Shown: positions 25,736 to 35,874, numbered from the stretch's first letter. The stretch: 64,000 nt of DNA from an uncultured Pseudoruegeria sp. (GCA_947498155.1 CANMJD010000001.1:496001-560000), one strand, 5' to 3'. The notes: a model not told the origin generated them from the letters alone. Made by a program: numbers and translations.

Positions 25736-25900
25736 ATAGATCCAGTGGGTGCGGGCGTCTTAGCTTTATGGCCCGACCTTGAAAAGAGGAAAATGCATCC
25801 CGAGGGCAATTAATTGTGCAAAATCCCCCTGCCCGCACCTCTGGACATTTGGCCGGCCTCGGCGCATTCAAAGCCAAGAACGCATAAAGGATCGCCCAAA

Positions 25901-26563
25901 ATGGTAGAATGGATCACCCACGACGGTCTTTTGGACTATGATGAGGCCGTCGCCTTCATGGAGGCGCGCGCTGATGCGATTGCGGCGGGCACTGCTGGCG
26001 AATGCATTTGGCTGGTCGAACATCCGCCGCTCTATACGGCAGGCACCAGTGCAAACCCTAAAGACCTGACCGATCCGGACCGTTTTCCGGTCTATGCCAG
26101 TAAACGCGGCGGGCAATATACCTATCACGGCCCGGGGCAACGGGTAGCCTATGTGATGCTGGATGTCGGAAAACGCGGGCGCGATGTGCGCAAATTCGTT
26201 CATCAACTCGAAGAATGGGTCATCGCTACACTGGCGGAGTTCAACATCAAGGGTGAAATCCGCGATGGACGGGTCGGCGTCTGGGTGCAGCGAGATGATA
26301 AACCACTGACCATCACAGGAGCGCCTGCCGAAGATAAAATCGCCGCCATCGGTATCCGGCTGCGCAAATGGGTGAGCTTTCACGGCATTTCGATCAATGT
26401 CGAACCCGATCTGACCCATTTCACCGGCATTGTGCCCTGCGGCATTACCGAACACGGGGTGACGAGCCTGATTGATCTTGGCCTGCCCGTCACCATGGAA
26501 GATCTTGATCTGGCGCTACGGCGACAATTCGAAAAGGTTTTCGGCGACAGGGCGACGGGTTGA
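25901..26563 (+). CDS. lipB: Lipoyl(octanoyl) transferase LipB
   Basis: 220 residues. Transfers octanoyl from acyl carrier protein to lipoyl domains. Marks: [51 protein letters not shown], and the catalytic Cys in [15 protein letters not shown]. The frame is open 29 codons further upstream, but AAAGGATCG before ATG 25901 and family length support this start. Confidence 0.96.
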   Translation: MVEWITHDGLLDYDEAVAFMEARADAIAAGTAGECIWLVEHPPLYTAGTSANPKDLTDPDRFPVYASKRGGQYTYHGPGQRVAYVMLDVGKRGRDVRKFVHQLEEWVIATLAEFNIKGEIRDGRVGVWVQRDDKPLTITGAPAEDKIAAIGIRLRKWVSFHGISINVEPDLTHFTGIVPCGITEHGVTSLIDLGLPVTMEDLDLALRRQFEKVFGDRATG

Positions 26564-26574
26564 GCAGCTCTGTT

Positions 26575-27477
26575 CTAGACCGCGCCGATTTGCGGGTAAT
26601 GTGCCTCGTTCCTTTGCCTTGGTGATTGCCCATAGGTGCGTTTAAATTCGCGGCTAAATTGCGAAGGACTGACATAGCCCACGCCCATGGCGGCTTCGCT
26701 GACGCTCATGCCGTCGGCGATTTTCATTGCCGCATTGTTCAGACGCATGACCTTTACGAACTGGATCGGTGTCATGGTGGTGGCGTCTTTGAATTTGCGG
26801 TGGAAAACGGCACGGCTCATACCCGCGCGCATGGCCAGATCATCGATAGAGATCGGGGCCTCCAGATTGGTGGATACATAGGTAATCGCCCGCGCAATCG
26901 CGTTGCCCGCGCCAAACGCCTGACGGGCAAAGCGGCCCGCTTGCCCTTGCAGTATGGCATAATACAACTCACGCAGACGGGCTTCGGCCAGCACCGCCGA
27001 ATCGACCTCGCTTTCGCATAGCTTCAGCAGCCGGTAAAGTGCCTGCGAAAAAGCCTCATCCCATGCCGCCAGACGGATCGCCTGCGTTTCCGGAACGCGA
27101 TTAGGGGATGCCGGTACCCCTCCCGACGCATCCATCATCAGGGCTATATCCCCCATTACGCGGGGCGTTAAAGAAATATACACACCATAGAGCGGGTTTT
27201 GCGGCGAAGCATCTGGCGTCCCTGCCCGCACCGGCATCGACATTGGACACAGCAGATAGCGGCTGTTGTCATAAACATAGCGCGCTCCGTCGAGCAGGGC
27301 TTCTTTTTGACCGGAGACAATGGCGATGACACTGGGCTCATAGACGGCCGGAACACAAGGCACAGCCGCGGTTGCCCGAAAGAGCTTTACCCCTTCTATG
27401 CCGGTTTCATGTAAACCATCCTGATCGATGTGGTTCTGAATAAGATGTTTGAGTTGATCCTGCTTCATGGGCAGCAT
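26575..27477 (-). CDS. AraC family transcriptional regulator
   Basis: 300 residues: an N-terminal AraC-type arm (VPAVYEPSVIAIVSGQKEAL) and a C-terminal double helix-turn-helix (ISIDDLAMRAGMSRAVFHRKF, GYVSPSQFSREFKRTYGQSPR). This two-domain layout (AraC_N plus HTH_18) often regulates a nearby oxidoreductase. It is divergent from the short-chain dehydrogenase at 27639 (161 bp between starts), the likely target. It converges with lipB. Effector unknown. Confidence 0.88.
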   Translation of the reverse strand: MLPMKQDQLKHLIQNHIDQDGLHETGIEGVKLFRATAAVPCVPAVYEPSVIAIVSGQKEALLDGARYVYDNSRYLLCPMSMPVRAGTPDASPQNPLYGVYISLTPRVMGDIALMMDASGGVPASPNRVPETQAIRLAAWDEAFSQALYRLLKLCESEVDSAVLAEARLRELYYAILQGQAGRFARQAFGAGNAIARAITYVSTNLEAPISIDDLAMRAGMSRAVFHRKFKDATTMTPIQFVKVMRLNNAAMKIADGMSVSEAAMGVGYVSPSQFSREFKRTYGQSPRQRNEAHYPQIGAV

Positions 27478-27638
27478 CTAACCCGCGAAGTTCGCCTCGA
27501 GCAACTAGCTTGATACAATCAGGCAAGTAATCGAGAGGATATCGCCTATTTTTACACATTTCCAAGATTTATCTCTCCAGTCAGGACGAAACAACAGGTT
27601 GCCCGCGGCGTGCAGCCCACCCCGAAAGGAATTTGAAT

Positions 27639-28586
27639 ATGGCGGATACACAATTTGGACCCAAAGGCTGGACCCCCGACGCCCTTAGCAGTCTGGCGGG
27701 CAAAACCTACCTGATCACCGGAGCGAACGCAGGCGCAGGTTTTCAAGCGGCGCGCACGCTTTTATCCAAAGGTGCGGCGGTTGTGATGCTCAACCGCAGC
27801 GCCGAGAAATCTGCTGCCGCAGTTGCTGACCTGAAGAAAGAGTTTGGTGAAAATGCCGATGTACGCTTTATCCGCATGGATCTGGCAGATCTGGCCAGCG
27901 TGCGCGCCGCCGCTGCCGAGATACTGGAAACGACGCCCCGCATTGATGCGTTGATCTGTAACGCTGCCATTGCACAAGTGCCCACCCGGCAGTTAACCAA
28001 AGACGGGTTCGAAAGCCAACTTGGCACAAACCACTACGGTCACTTCCTGCTTTGTGGCCTGCTGTTTGCACGGATCGAGCAATCCAAGGGCCGGATCGTG
28101 GTCGTAGCCAGCCTTGGCTATAAATTGGGCATTAGAACCATCCAGTTTGACGATATGAACTGGGACAAAAACTACAGCGCCAATCCTGTCTATAGCCAAA
28201 GCAAGCTGGCGCAAATGATGTTTGCCTATGAGCTTCAAGACCGGATTAAATCCGCTGGCAAATCCGTTAAGGTATATGTCTGCCACCCCGGCTCCTCTGC
28301 TACTTCACTGATTAGTACGAGTGGTGGCCTGATGACCCGCATCGCCTTTTACTTGATGTCCCTGTCCCCTATGGTGCAATCCGCCGAAAAAGGGGCCTAT
28401 CCCGAAGTCATGTGCGCCACGCAGAACGGTCTGGAGCAACGCGCGCTTTATGGTCCGACGGGTCGTATGGAATGGGTTGGTCCAGTAGGCAAAGGCACTT
28501 TGGAGCCCCACGCCCATGACAAGGCGGTCATGACAAGACTTTGGGACTTATCCCAGACCGCAACCGGATTTAACTGGAACCTCTGA
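27639..28586 (+). CDS. Short-chain dehydrogenase/reductase, protochlorophyllide-reductase-like
   Basis: 315 residues. Rossmann start TGANAGAGFQAARTLL, catalytic Ser in VVVASLGYKLG and YSQSK (YxxxK). The long C-terminal part with HPGSSATSL is typical of the retinol-dehydrogenase/light-dependent-POR-like SDR group. AAAGGAATTTGAAT precedes the ATG. Probably controlled by the divergent AraC protein. Substrate unknown. Confidence 0.85.
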   Translation: MADTQFGPKGWTPDALSSLAGKTYLITGANAGAGFQAARTLLSKGAAVVMLNRSAEKSAAAVADLKKEFGENADVRFIRMDLADLASVRAAAAEILETTPRIDALICNAAIAQVPTRQLTKDGFESQLGTNHYGHFLLCGLLFARIEQSKGRIVVVASLGYKLGIRTIQFDDMNWDKNYSANPVYSQSKLAQMMFAYELQDRIKSAGKSVKVYVCHPGSSATSLISTSGGLMTRIAFYLMSLSPMVQSAEKGAYPEVMCATQNGLEQRALYGPTGRMEWVGPVGKGTLEPHAHDKAVMTRLWDLSQTATGFNWNL

Positions 28587-28669
28587 GAGCCCCATCCGGC
28601 AAGACAGCCACCCATAATTGCGTTAGAATGGGTGCACCGCTGACTTATGGGGTGAAAGGACACTACTGC

Positions 28670-29086
28670 ATGATTGCCTATGTCACCGTTGGTGCAGATG
28701 ATATTGCCGGTGCGAAACGGTTTTATGCTGCCTTCCTGCCCGCCCTTGGCTACGGGCTGACCGAAGGCGCCGAAGGGCTGAGCTATGTCTTGCCAGTCGA
28801 GGCAGGGCTAAAACCCGTTTTGCCCGATTTCTACGTGAAACCAACCTATGACGGCAAACCGGCCTCTGCGGGCAACGGGGCAATGGTTGCGTTTGAAGCA
28901 AGCAATCAGCGCCAAGTGCGTAGCCTCCATGCTGCGGCCCTGAAGGCTGGCGGCACCAATGAAGGTGCGCCCGGTTTTCGCGTCGCATACGGGCCGAATT
29001 TTTATGTTGGCTACCTGCGCGACCCGCAAGGCAATAAGATCGCCTTGTTTTCCTCTGATCCATCCGAGGCCGGACGAGACGGGTAA
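28670..29086 (+). CDS. VOC superfamily (glyoxalase/bleomycin-resistance-like) protein
   Basis: 138 residues. Starts MIAYVTVGADDIAGAKRFY, the usual VOC metal-binding fold start, and ends GYLRDPQGNKIALF. In the first position the usual His is replaced by Tyr/Val (MIAYVTVG), as in several non-glyoxalase members. AAAGGA precedes the ATG at 28670 by 12 bases; an in-frame upstream ATG is disfavoured because the fold starts here. Function not assignable. Confidence 0.8.
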   Translation: MIAYVTVGADDIAGAKRFYAAFLPALGYGLTEGAEGLSYVLPVEAGLKPVLPDFYVKPTYDGKPASAGNGAMVAFEASNQRQVRSLHAAALKAGGTNEGAPGFRVAYGPNFYVGYLRDPQGNKIALFSSDPSEAGRDG

Positions 29087-29248
29087 TGCGTCCGACATCA
29101 GTTCGCTTATGATTTTCTGCGTCAGCACCGGCCTGCTGTCCCTTAAAAACACTGGAGCTCGCCCTGCGACAATACTCTCGTTTTACTGCGCATTTTTTGC
29201 ACTACAGTCTGCTGTAGACTCAAAGCGTTCAACCAAAGGGCAATAAAA

Positions 29249-29665
29249 ATGCTAAAAACAACATTCGCAATCTTGGCCACTCTCTCCATCGCCACACCCG
29301 CCCTCGCCGACGGCGACGCGGAAGCTGGTGAAAAAGCCTTCAAAAAGTGCAAAGCCTGCCACATGATCGCCGATGGCGATAATGTCATTTATAAAGGCGG
29401 CAAAACCGGTCCAAACCTTTATGGGATCGTTGGGCGCACGGCGGGGACTGTCGAGGGATATCGTTACGGCGATGACCTTGTTGCCGCAGGGGCTGCAGGT
29501 TTGGTCTGGGATGAGATGAACCTCGTCTCCTATATGGCTGATCCAAAAGCGTTTTTGAAAGAAACACTGGATGATTCCGGTGCAAAATCCAAAATGGCCT
29601 TCAAACTCTCGAAAGGTGGCGAAGACGTCGCAGCCTATCTCGCGTCGGTTGCGCCCGCAGAGTAA
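29249..29665 (+). CDS. cycA: Cytochrome c-550 / c2
   Basis: 138 residues: signal peptide ending ALA/DGDAEAG, haem motif CKACH, GGKTGPNLYGIVGR, and axial Met in AKSKMAFKL. The sequence closely follows Paracoccus cytochrome c-550 as I recall it. It carries electrons from bc1 to cytochrome oxidase and, in denitrifiers, also to NirK/NorC. ctaD lies 146 bp downstream, which fits this role. Confidence 0.88.
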   Translation: MLKTTFAILATLSIATPALADGDAEAGEKAFKKCKACHMIADGDNVIYKGGKTGPNLYGIVGRTAGTVEGYRYGDDLVAAGAAGLVWDEMNLVSYMADPKAFLKETLDDSGAKSKMAFKLSKGGEDVAAYLASVAPAE

Positions 29666-29700
29666 CCGCAGCGCGGTCTTGAAAAAAAGTTGCGCTGCGG
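29666..29700 (+). terminator. Hairpin after cytochrome c gene
   Basis: CCGCAGCGC and GCGCTGCGG pair over 9 bp around a 17-nt loop that contains A7. It starts directly after the stop codon. No T-run follows, so it may stabilise the mRNA end or stop transcription weakly. Confidence 0.45.
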
Positions 29701-29811
29701 CGCTCTGATACATTGCTCCCGCGCCTCTTGATGCTTAAGAGAGGGGCGGAACGCGTTACGGGGACGACTCCCCCTGTAGCTTAACGAATTTTGGGACTGG
29801 GAGGCACTTAC

Positions 29812-31482
29812 ATGGCGGACGCAGCCATTCAAGGCCACGAACACCATGACGATCGCGGGTTCTTTACCCGCTGGTTCATGTCGACAAACCACAAGGACAT
29901 CGGGATTCTCTATCTCTTTGTTGCCGGTGTGGTTGGATTTATCTCTGTAGCCTTTACGGTCTACATGCGCTTGGAACTGATGCACCCCGGGGTGCAGTAC
30001 ATGTGTCTGGAAGGCGCACGCTTTATCGCGTCGTCTGACGTTTGTACGCCAAACGGACACCTTTGGAACGTGATGATCACTTATCACGGCGTTCTGATGA
30101 TGTTCTTTGTGGTTATTCCGGCGCTGTTTGGCGGTTTCGGGAACTACTTCATGCCGCTGCAAATTGGTGCACCGGACATGGCGTTCCCTCGTATGAACAA
30201 CCTGTCTTTCTGGATGTATGTCACCGGTGTTGCACTGGGTGTTGCTTCGATCCTGTCGCCCGGCGGCAATGATCAGCTTGGCTCCGGTGTGGGTTGGGTG
30301 CTGTATCCGCCACTTTCCGTGAACGAAGGCGGCATGTCGATGGATCTCGCGATCTTTGCGGTCCACGTTTCCGGTGCCTCTTCGATCCTCGGTGCGATCA
30401 ACATGATCACCACCTTCCTGAACATGCGTGCGCCGGGCATGACCCTGCACAAAGTACCGCTGTTCGGCTGGTCGATCTTTGTCACAAGCTGGTTGATCCT
30501 GCTGTCCCTGCCTGTCCTGGCGGGCGCGATCACCATGTTGCTGACAGACCGGAACTTCGGCACGACCTTCTTTGATCCATCCGGCGGTGGCGACCCGATC
30601 CTATATCAGCACATCCTGTGGTTCTTTGGTCACCCCGAAGTGTACATCATCATCGTGCCGGGTTTCGGGATCATCTCTCAGGTTATCGCGACATTCTCGA
30701 AAAAACCGATCTTTGGCTACCTGCCAATGGTCTATGCGATGGTTGCCATCGGTGTTCTGGGCTTCGTCGTCTGGGCGCACCACATGTACACCGTCGGCAT
30801 GAGCCTGACACAGCAGTCCTACTTTATGCTCGCCACCATGGTGATCGCGGTGCCGACCGGTATCAAGATCTTCTCTTGGATCGCGACCATGTGGGGCGGT
30901 TCGGTTGAATTCAAAACCCCGATGCTTTGGGCCTTTGGCTTCCTCTTCCTGTTCACCGTTGGTGGTGTAACCGGTGTAGTTCTGTCCCAAGCCGGTATCG
31001 ACCGCGCCTATCATGACACCTATTATGTGGTAGCACACTTCCACTATGTGATGTCTCTGGGTGCCGTGTTCTGTATCTTTGCCGGTATCTACTACTGGAT
31101 CGGCAAGATGTCGGGCCGTCAGTACCCTGAATGGGCTGGTAAAGCGCACTTCTGGATGATGTTCATCGGTGCCAACCTGACCTTCTTCCCACAGCACTTC
31201 CTGGGTCGTCAGGGCATGCCACGCCGCTATATCGACTACCCAGAGGCTTTTGCCTTCTGGAACACCGTCTCCAGTTGGGGTGCCTTCCTGTCGTTCTTCT
31301 CTTTCGTGTTCTTCATCGGTGTGATTTTCTACACCCTGACACGCGGCCAGAAGATCACAGAAGACAACTACTGGAACGAATATGCCGATACACTGGAATG
31401 GACACTGCCGTGCCCACCGCCAGAGCATACATTCGAAATCCTGCCAAAGCAGGAAGACTGGGACAAAGGCCCGGCCCATTAA
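29812..31482 (+). CDS. ctaD: aa3-type cytochrome c oxidase subunit I
   Basis: 556 residues, 12 helices. Haem a, CuB and haem a3 ligands: [32 protein letters not shown] and AHFHYVMS; the K-channel and cross-linked Tyr lie in HPEVY. The frame starts seven codons earlier, but GGGAGG before ATG 29812 decides the start. Subunit II/III and assembly genes are not adjacent, which is usual in Rhodobacterales. Confidence 0.97.
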   Translation: MADAAIQGHEHHDDRGFFTRWFMSTNHKDIGILYLFVAGVVGFISVAFTVYMRLELMHPGVQYMCLEGARFIASSDVCTPNGHLWNVMITYHGVLMMFFVVIPALFGGFGNYFMPLQIGAPDMAFPRMNNLSFWMYVTGVALGVASILSPGGNDQLGSGVGWVLYPPLSVNEGGMSMDLAIFAVHVSGASSILGAINMITTFLNMRAPGMTLHKVPLFGWSIFVTSWLILLSLPVLAGAITMLLTDRNFGTTFFDPSGGGDPILYQHILWFFGHPEVYIIIVPGFGIISQVIATFSKKPIFGYLPMVYAMVAIGVLGFVVWAHHMYTVGMSLTQQSYFMLATMVIAVPTGIKIFSWIATMWGGSVEFKTPMLWAFGFLFLFTVGGVTGVVLSQAGIDRAYHDTYYVVAHFHYVMSLGAVFCIFAGIYYWIGKMSGRQYPEWAGKAHFWMMFIGANLTFFPQHFLGRQGMPRRYIDYPEAFAFWNTVSSWGAFLSFFSFVFFIGVIFYTLTRGQKITEDNYWNEYADTLEWTLPCPPPEHTFEILPKQEDWDKGPAH

Positions 31483-31506
31483 GGGCGGGCTGACCCCCTC
31501 GTTTTC

Positions 31507-32061
31507 ATGCCGGTAGAATGGCACATAAATCCCGAAGGGGCTCCGGAGCATTCCGGAGCCCTTTCTTATAGCCACAAGACCGGCGTGCCCTTTGCGCGCG
31601 CCACCCTCTGGCCGCATCAATCCCTAACCCCCAACGGCTTTGTGATTTTTATCGGCGCGACGGCCGCACTGTTTCTTTTGCCGCTATTGGCAGTGCTGGG
31701 ATCACCGATCCTCTGGGCGCTCTTGCCGTTTCTGCTGCTGGCTCTGGCGGCAGTTTGGTACGCGATCCGCCGCAACCAGCGCGATGCCCAACGCCAAGAG
31801 GTGCTAACCCTCTGGAGCGACCACATCACCCTGTCCCACCAAAAAGGGCGTCAACCGGCGCAGGTCTGGGACTCCAATCCCTATTGGATTTCCACCGCGT
31901 TGATCACCACAGGCGGTCCGGTGCCCAATTATCTGATCCTGAAAGGCGGGGAACGCACCGTCGAATTGGGTGCCTTTTTATCCGAGACAGAACGCCCTGC
32001 CCTGCGCGATGATCTGGAACGCCATCTTGCAACCGTGCTGAGCCCCATCCGCCCCGACTGA
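31507..32061 (+). CDS. DUF2244 membrane protein
   Basis: 184 residues with two membrane helices (about 43-64 and 68-88), then a cytosolic domain (WSDHITLSHQKG, SNPYWISTALITTGG). DUF2244 proteins are small integral proteins commonly next to cytochrome oxidase genes in alphaproteobacteria; function unknown. It has no visible ribosome site. The strong terminator at 31538-31567 lies inside its first 20 codons, so either its mRNA is attenuated from upstream, it has its own promoter, or translation starts later (GTG at codon 27, TGVPFAR). Confidence 0.8.
   Translation: MPVEWHINPEGAPEHSGALSYSHKTGVPFARATLWPHQSLTPNGFVIFIGATAALFLLPLLAVLGSPILWALLPFLLLALAAVWYAIRRNQRDAQRQEVLTLWSDHITLSHQKGRQPAQVWDSNPYWISTALITTGGPVPNYLILKGGERTVELGAFLSETERPALRDDLERHLATVLSPIRPD
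31538..31567 (+). terminator. Intrinsic terminator inside the start of the DUF2244 gene
   Basis: GGGCTCCGGA and TCCGGAGCCC form a perfect 10-bp stem with a 4-nt loop, followed by TTTCTT. It lies 55 bp after the ctaD stop and is the natural ctaD terminator, but overlaps codons 11-20 of the next frame. Confidence 0.8.
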
Positions 32062-32154
32062 GCTAAGGGCGCGCGCGCCCTGTCACACCCTTTCCCGCGG
32101 TTGTCTCGGGGGGCATTGGAATTGTCTGCAGGAGCGATCTGACCGCAGAGCGCC

Positions 32155-32565
32155 CTAGGTTTGTGCCATCAGCTTTTCTGCCGCACGGCAGGTTGATGCC
32201 ACATGCTCTGACAGCGGGCGCTGCCCTGACTCGATCTCTTCAATATCGACCCATTCGGCCTGCAAGGCATCGTCATTGGCCACAGGCCTGCCCGTCGGCT
32301 TGGTGCAAAGCACGCCAAACAGCAGGTAGTGAAACCCCTCTTTGATGTTCTCCAGATGCCCGATCACGGTGCCCGCCTCTGCAGCTATGCCGGTTTCCTC
32401 GAGCAGTTCGCGGGTGGCGGCGTCTTGCAGGGTTTCGCCAAATTCAACCCGCCCGCCGGGAAACCCCCAAAGCCCCGCATCCGGTGGGTTTTTACGTTGC
32501 ACCAACAGGGCTTGGCCGTCTTGGACCGTGATCGCCAGAACCGCAACTTCAGGACGCTTCGCCAT
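32155..32565 (-). CDS. Nudix hydrolase (MutT/ADP-ribose pyrophosphatase-like)
   Basis: 136 residues. Nudix box complete: GRVEFGETLQDAATRELLEETGI (GX5EX7REUXEEXGU). It opens with AKRPEVAVLAITVQDGQALLVQRK. AGGAAGG before ATG 32565 fixes the start, which lies 17 bp inside the decarboxylase gene upstream, so the two are coupled. Substrate unknown; GFPGG and short length suggest a nucleotide-sugar or dNTP. Confidence 0.9.
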   Translation of the reverse strand: MAKRPEVAVLAITVQDGQALLVQRKNPPDAGLWGFPGGRVEFGETLQDAATRELLEETGIAAEAGTVIGHLENIKEGFHYLLFGVLCTKPTGRPVANDDALQAEWVDIEEIESGQRPLSEHVASTCRAAEKLMAQT

Positions 32566-33988
32566 CGATCTGCCTTCCTGTTTGCAGCACCGCATCCACC
32601 AGCAAAGACAAATCACTGTCACGGGTGCGGTGGTTGGTGATGTTGACCCGCAGGGCCAGTTTTCCATGCAGCAGCGTTGTCGAAACGACTGCCACCCCGC
32701 TTTCCTGCAGGCGCACGGCAATCTCGGCGTTCAGCCCATCAGCATCCGCCCCCATGGCCGGCAAATATCGAAAGCAGACAATGTTCAGGACCACAGGCGC
32801 AAGTCGCTCCAGTGTTGCGGCATCATCCACCAAACCAGCCAGCATTTGCGCCTGCGCACAATTGCGTGCAATCGCTGCTCCCAGAGCCTCGGTGCCATGT
32901 TCCTGTAAATGCGCCCAGACCTTTAGCGCACGATACCCGCGCGACAGTTCAGGGCCGTAATCCACCGGCCAGAAATCCCCCGCTGCCAACCCGCGCGTGG
33001 CCGGCGCCAGATAATCAGGGCGTTCGGAAAAGGCCGCCAGATGCGCATCGGCATCGCGTATCAGGATGCAGCCCGCATCATAGCTCACATGCAGCCACTT
33101 ATGAAAATCAAATGCCAGCGAATCCGCCCGCGCCATCCCTTCGAGCAAGGGAGCCTGTGCGGCACTCAGACAGGCAGAGGCCCCAAAGGCCCCATCGACA
33201 TGGAACCAAAGGTCTTGGGCCGCACTCAGATCTGCGATGGCGGCCAGATCGTCAATCGAGCCGACGTTCACCGCCCCTGCAGTCCCCGCCACAAAAAACG
33301 GTTCAAACCCGTTGGCGCGATCTGTTGCGATGGCCTGTGCAAGGGCCGCCATATCCATTCGAAAATCATCATCGACAGGGATTTTGCGCACAGCATCGGT
33401 GCCAAGCCCAACCATATCAAATGCCCGTCCCACGCAGCTATGGGCCTGCGCCGAACAATAACCCACGAGCTTTGTTGCCCCTGTGCCGCGCTGGCGTGTC
33501 GCGATCCCCAGCCTTTTATCGCGGGCAGTTTTGACGGCGATGATGGTCGCCATCGACGTGCCCGACACCAGCAAGCCACTGGCTTCGGCAGGAAATCCCA
33601 TCATCTCTTTACACCAGTCCAGCACCGCCTTTTCGACATAGATGCCGCCGTGATCGCGCCCCCCCAGATTGGCATTAACCGCAGCACTGGCCATTTCCGC
33701 CAGTATACCGCCTGCCGTGCCCGTGCCATGCACCCAGCCCCAGAACCGCGGATGGGTATTGCCCACCCCATAGGGTAGCATCTGCTCTAGCGCTGCGCGA
33801 ACATCTGCGGGGCTGCGGCCCTGTTGGGGAACAGCCGTTTTCAGGTCGGACTTCATCGCCTCGGGCATGGGCGTCCAGACCCGCCCCTCTTCGGCGGCCT
33901 GCATCTTGTCCAGAGAAGCCTCCAGCATCCGGTGGGCCTCTTGTTTGAAGCTGTCCCAATCCTTGGGGTCCAGCGCACCTTTGGCCAT
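32549..33988 (-). CDS. Pyridoxal-dependent group II amino acid decarboxylase
   Basis: 479 residues of the aromatic-amino-acid/glutamate decarboxylase family. PLP lysine is in FDFHKWLHVSYD; other marks are NTHPRFWGWVHG, GLLVSGTSMATI and WFHVDGAFGASA. Residues near the PLP Lys match the aromatic amino acid/tyrosine decarboxylase-like subset, but substrate cannot be read. It ends overlapping the Nudix gene by 17 bp. Divergent from the 34135 gene. Confidence 0.88.
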   Translation of the reverse strand: MAKGALDPKDWDSFKQEAHRMLEASLDKMQAAEEGRVWTPMPEAMKSDLKTAVPQQGRSPADVRAALEQMLPYGVGNTHPRFWGWVHGTGTAGGILAEMASAAVNANLGGRDHGGIYVEKAVLDWCKEMMGFPAEASGLLVSGTSMATIIAVKTARDKRLGIATRQRGTGATKLVGYCSAQAHSCVGRAFDMVGLGTDAVRKIPVDDDFRMDMAALAQAIATDRANGFEPFFVAGTAGAVNVGSIDDLAAIADLSAAQDLWFHVDGAFGASACLSAAQAPLLEGMARADSLAFDFHKWLHVSYDAGCILIRDADAHLAAFSERPDYLAPATRGLAAGDFWPVDYGPELSRGYRALKVWAHLQEHGTEALGAAIARNCAQAQMLAGLVDDAATLERLAPVVLNIVCFRYLPAMGADADGLNAEIAVRLQESGVAVVSTTLLHGKLALRVNITNHRTRDSDLSLLVDAVLQTGRQIDGEAS

Positions 33989-34134
33989 GGCCTGCTCCTT
34001 GCTTGATCACATCTTCGATAGTGCGCAATGGCCACAGGGTCAAACGATCCGCCTTGGCAATCGAAATCGGCGATATATGTTGATTGGCATGGACGATATA
34101 TAAAGCGCAAAGTGAATTGGGAAAACGGACGATT

Positions 34135-35874
34135 ATGAAAGCTCTTTTAACGGTTGCGGCCCTGACATTGGCCTCCCTTTCCCCACTCGCCGCACTGGCC
34201 CAATCCACGTCATGGGTGCAGGTCGAAGCCCAGCCCAATCTGCGCAAAGCTCAGGAACGCGCCCGTGCTTATGCCGGTGCCTTTGAGGATGTGAACGGCT
34301 TTGCCATCGGTTCCGGTTGGTACGCCATTGCCATGGGCCCCTACAGCGCCGAAGATGCGGAGCGCCGTTTGCGCGAACTCCGCCGTGAAAACCTGATCCC
34401 GCGCGACAGCTATGTCGCGGACTCCAACGACTACCGACAGCAGTTCTGGCCCATCGGGGCAAATGCGCTGACCGCGCAACCGCTGACCCTCGCCCCTTCG
34501 ATTATCGATGAAGCCCCCGCCACACCGGCGGTGATTGCCGATGAAACACCCCGTCAGGCCCGCCAGAGCGAGGCTCGCCTGAAGCGCGAAGAGAAGCGCG
34601 ACCTGCAACGGGCGTTGAAATGGCAAGGCGTCTATACGGCCGGTATTGATGGCTCTTTTGGGGCGGGAACCCGTCGCGCAATGGAGGCTTATCAGATCGC
34701 CATGGGCTATCCGGCCACCGGCGTGCTGACCACGCAGCAACGCCAGACTCTGATGGAGAATTATCGCACAGAGGTTGCCACCCTTGGCCTGACCCAAGTG
34801 ATTGACGACACCGCCCTGATCCAGATCGATCTGCCCATGGGGGTTGTAGAGCTGGATCGCTATGAAGCGCCCTTTGCCCACTATAACGCCAAAGACACCG
34901 ACAGTCTGGCGCGGGTTTTGCTGATCTCTGAACCCGGCAGCAGCAATACGCTGGCGGCCCTTTATGACATTATGCAGACGCTGGACATTGTGCCGCTTGA
35001 AGGCGCGCGCGGGTTAAAGACCAACAGTTTTGTGCTTAGTGGCGCCAATGACAAGGTCAAATCCTACACCTATGCACAGCACTCCGGTGGGGTGATCAAA
35101 GGCTATACGCTGATTTGGCCCGCCGATGAGGTCAAACGCTACGAAAAAGTGCTGGACGCGATGAAGGCCAGCTTTACCCCCTTTGGCGATGCCGCCATGT
35201 CGCCCACTCGCGGCGCGCGCAATGCGGATCAATCCGTCGATCTGCTGTCGGGTCTTGAAATCCGCAAGCCCGCCCTGTCTCATTCCGGTTTTTACGTGGA
35301 CCGCGCCGGTACGGTGCTGACCACAGCTGCTGTAGTACAGGGCTGCGGGCAGATCACACTGGATGAGACCTATCTGGCCGATGTTGCCTCAGTGGATACG
35401 CAATTGGGCCTTGCGGTTCTGAAACCCAAAGAACGTATTGCCCCGATTGCCCATGCTGCCTTTGAGCGCGTACCGCTACAGCTGAATGCAGAAGTCGCAG
35501 TGGCCGGATATTCCTATCAGGGCTTGTTGGGCGCGCCGACCCTGACCTTTGGCACGCTAAATGATCTGAAAGGCCTGCAGGGCGAGACTTACCAACACCG
35601 TCTGGCGCTAGCCGCCCTAGAAGGTGACGTTGGCGGGCCTGTGTTAGATGCAGGTGGGGCGGTTGTCGGGATGTTGTTGCCCAACCCAGAACTTGGGGCG
35701 CGCAAACTGCCCGCAGAAGTCAGTTTCTCAGCTACCTCAGATGCGATCAGCACCCTGCTGGATCAAAGCGGCATAGCGCCCTCTTTTGCTGCGGGGGTCA
35801 GTGGTCAAATGGATCCGGTGGATCTTTCTGATCTGGCGGCAGATATGACCGTACTGGTCTCCTGCTGGAAATAA
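34135..35874 (+). CDS. SPOR-like/peptidoglycan-binding protein with degenerate trypsin-like domain
   Basis: 579 residues, signal peptide ending AALAQS. A SPOR-like region follows (about 22-110, SWVQVEAQPNLRKAQERARA, GSGWYAIAMGPYSAEDAERR), then a peptidoglycan-binding domain (about 150-215, RALKWQGVYTAGIDGSFGAGTRRAM). The C-terminal ~200 residues have a trypsin-like fold (SGFYVDRAGTVLTTAAVVQGC, GDVGGPVLDAGGAVVGMLLP). The catalytic residues are replaced: the His position reads TTAAVV, the Ser position GDVGGP. So it should be non-proteolytic. Start at 34135 is set by the signal peptide; the frame is open 17 codons upstream. Likely periplasmic, wall-bound. Confidence 0.85.
   Translation: MKALLTVAALTLASLSPLAALAQSTSWVQVEAQPNLRKAQERARAYAGAFEDVNGFAIGSGWYAIAMGPYSAEDAERRLRELRRENLIPRDSYVADSNDYRQQFWPIGANALTAQPLTLAPSIIDEAPATPAVIADETPRQARQSEARLKREEKRDLQRALKWQGVYTAGIDGSFGAGTRRAMEAYQIAMGYPATGVLTTQQRQTLMENYRTEVATLGLTQVIDDTALIQIDLPMGVVELDRYEAPFAHYNAKDTDSLARVLLISEPGSSNTLAALYDIMQTLDIVPLEGARGLKTNSFVLSGANDKVKSYTYAQHSGGVIKGYTLIWPADEVKRYEKVLDAMKASFTPFGDAAMSPTRGARNADQSVDLLSGLEIRKPALSHSGFYVDRAGTVLTTAAVVQGCGQITLDETYLADVASVDTQLGLAVLKPKERIAPIAHAAFERVPLQLNAEVAVAGYSYQGLLGAPTLTFGTLNDLKGLQGETYQHRLALAALEGDVGGPVLDAGGAVVGMLLPNPELGARKLPAEVSFSATSDAISTLLDQSGIAPSFAAGVSGQMDPVDLSDLAADMTVLVSCWK

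Noticed and set aside
29812-31482. ctaD without ctaC/ctaE as an oddity
   Set aside because: Lone ctaD is usual in Rhodobacterales.
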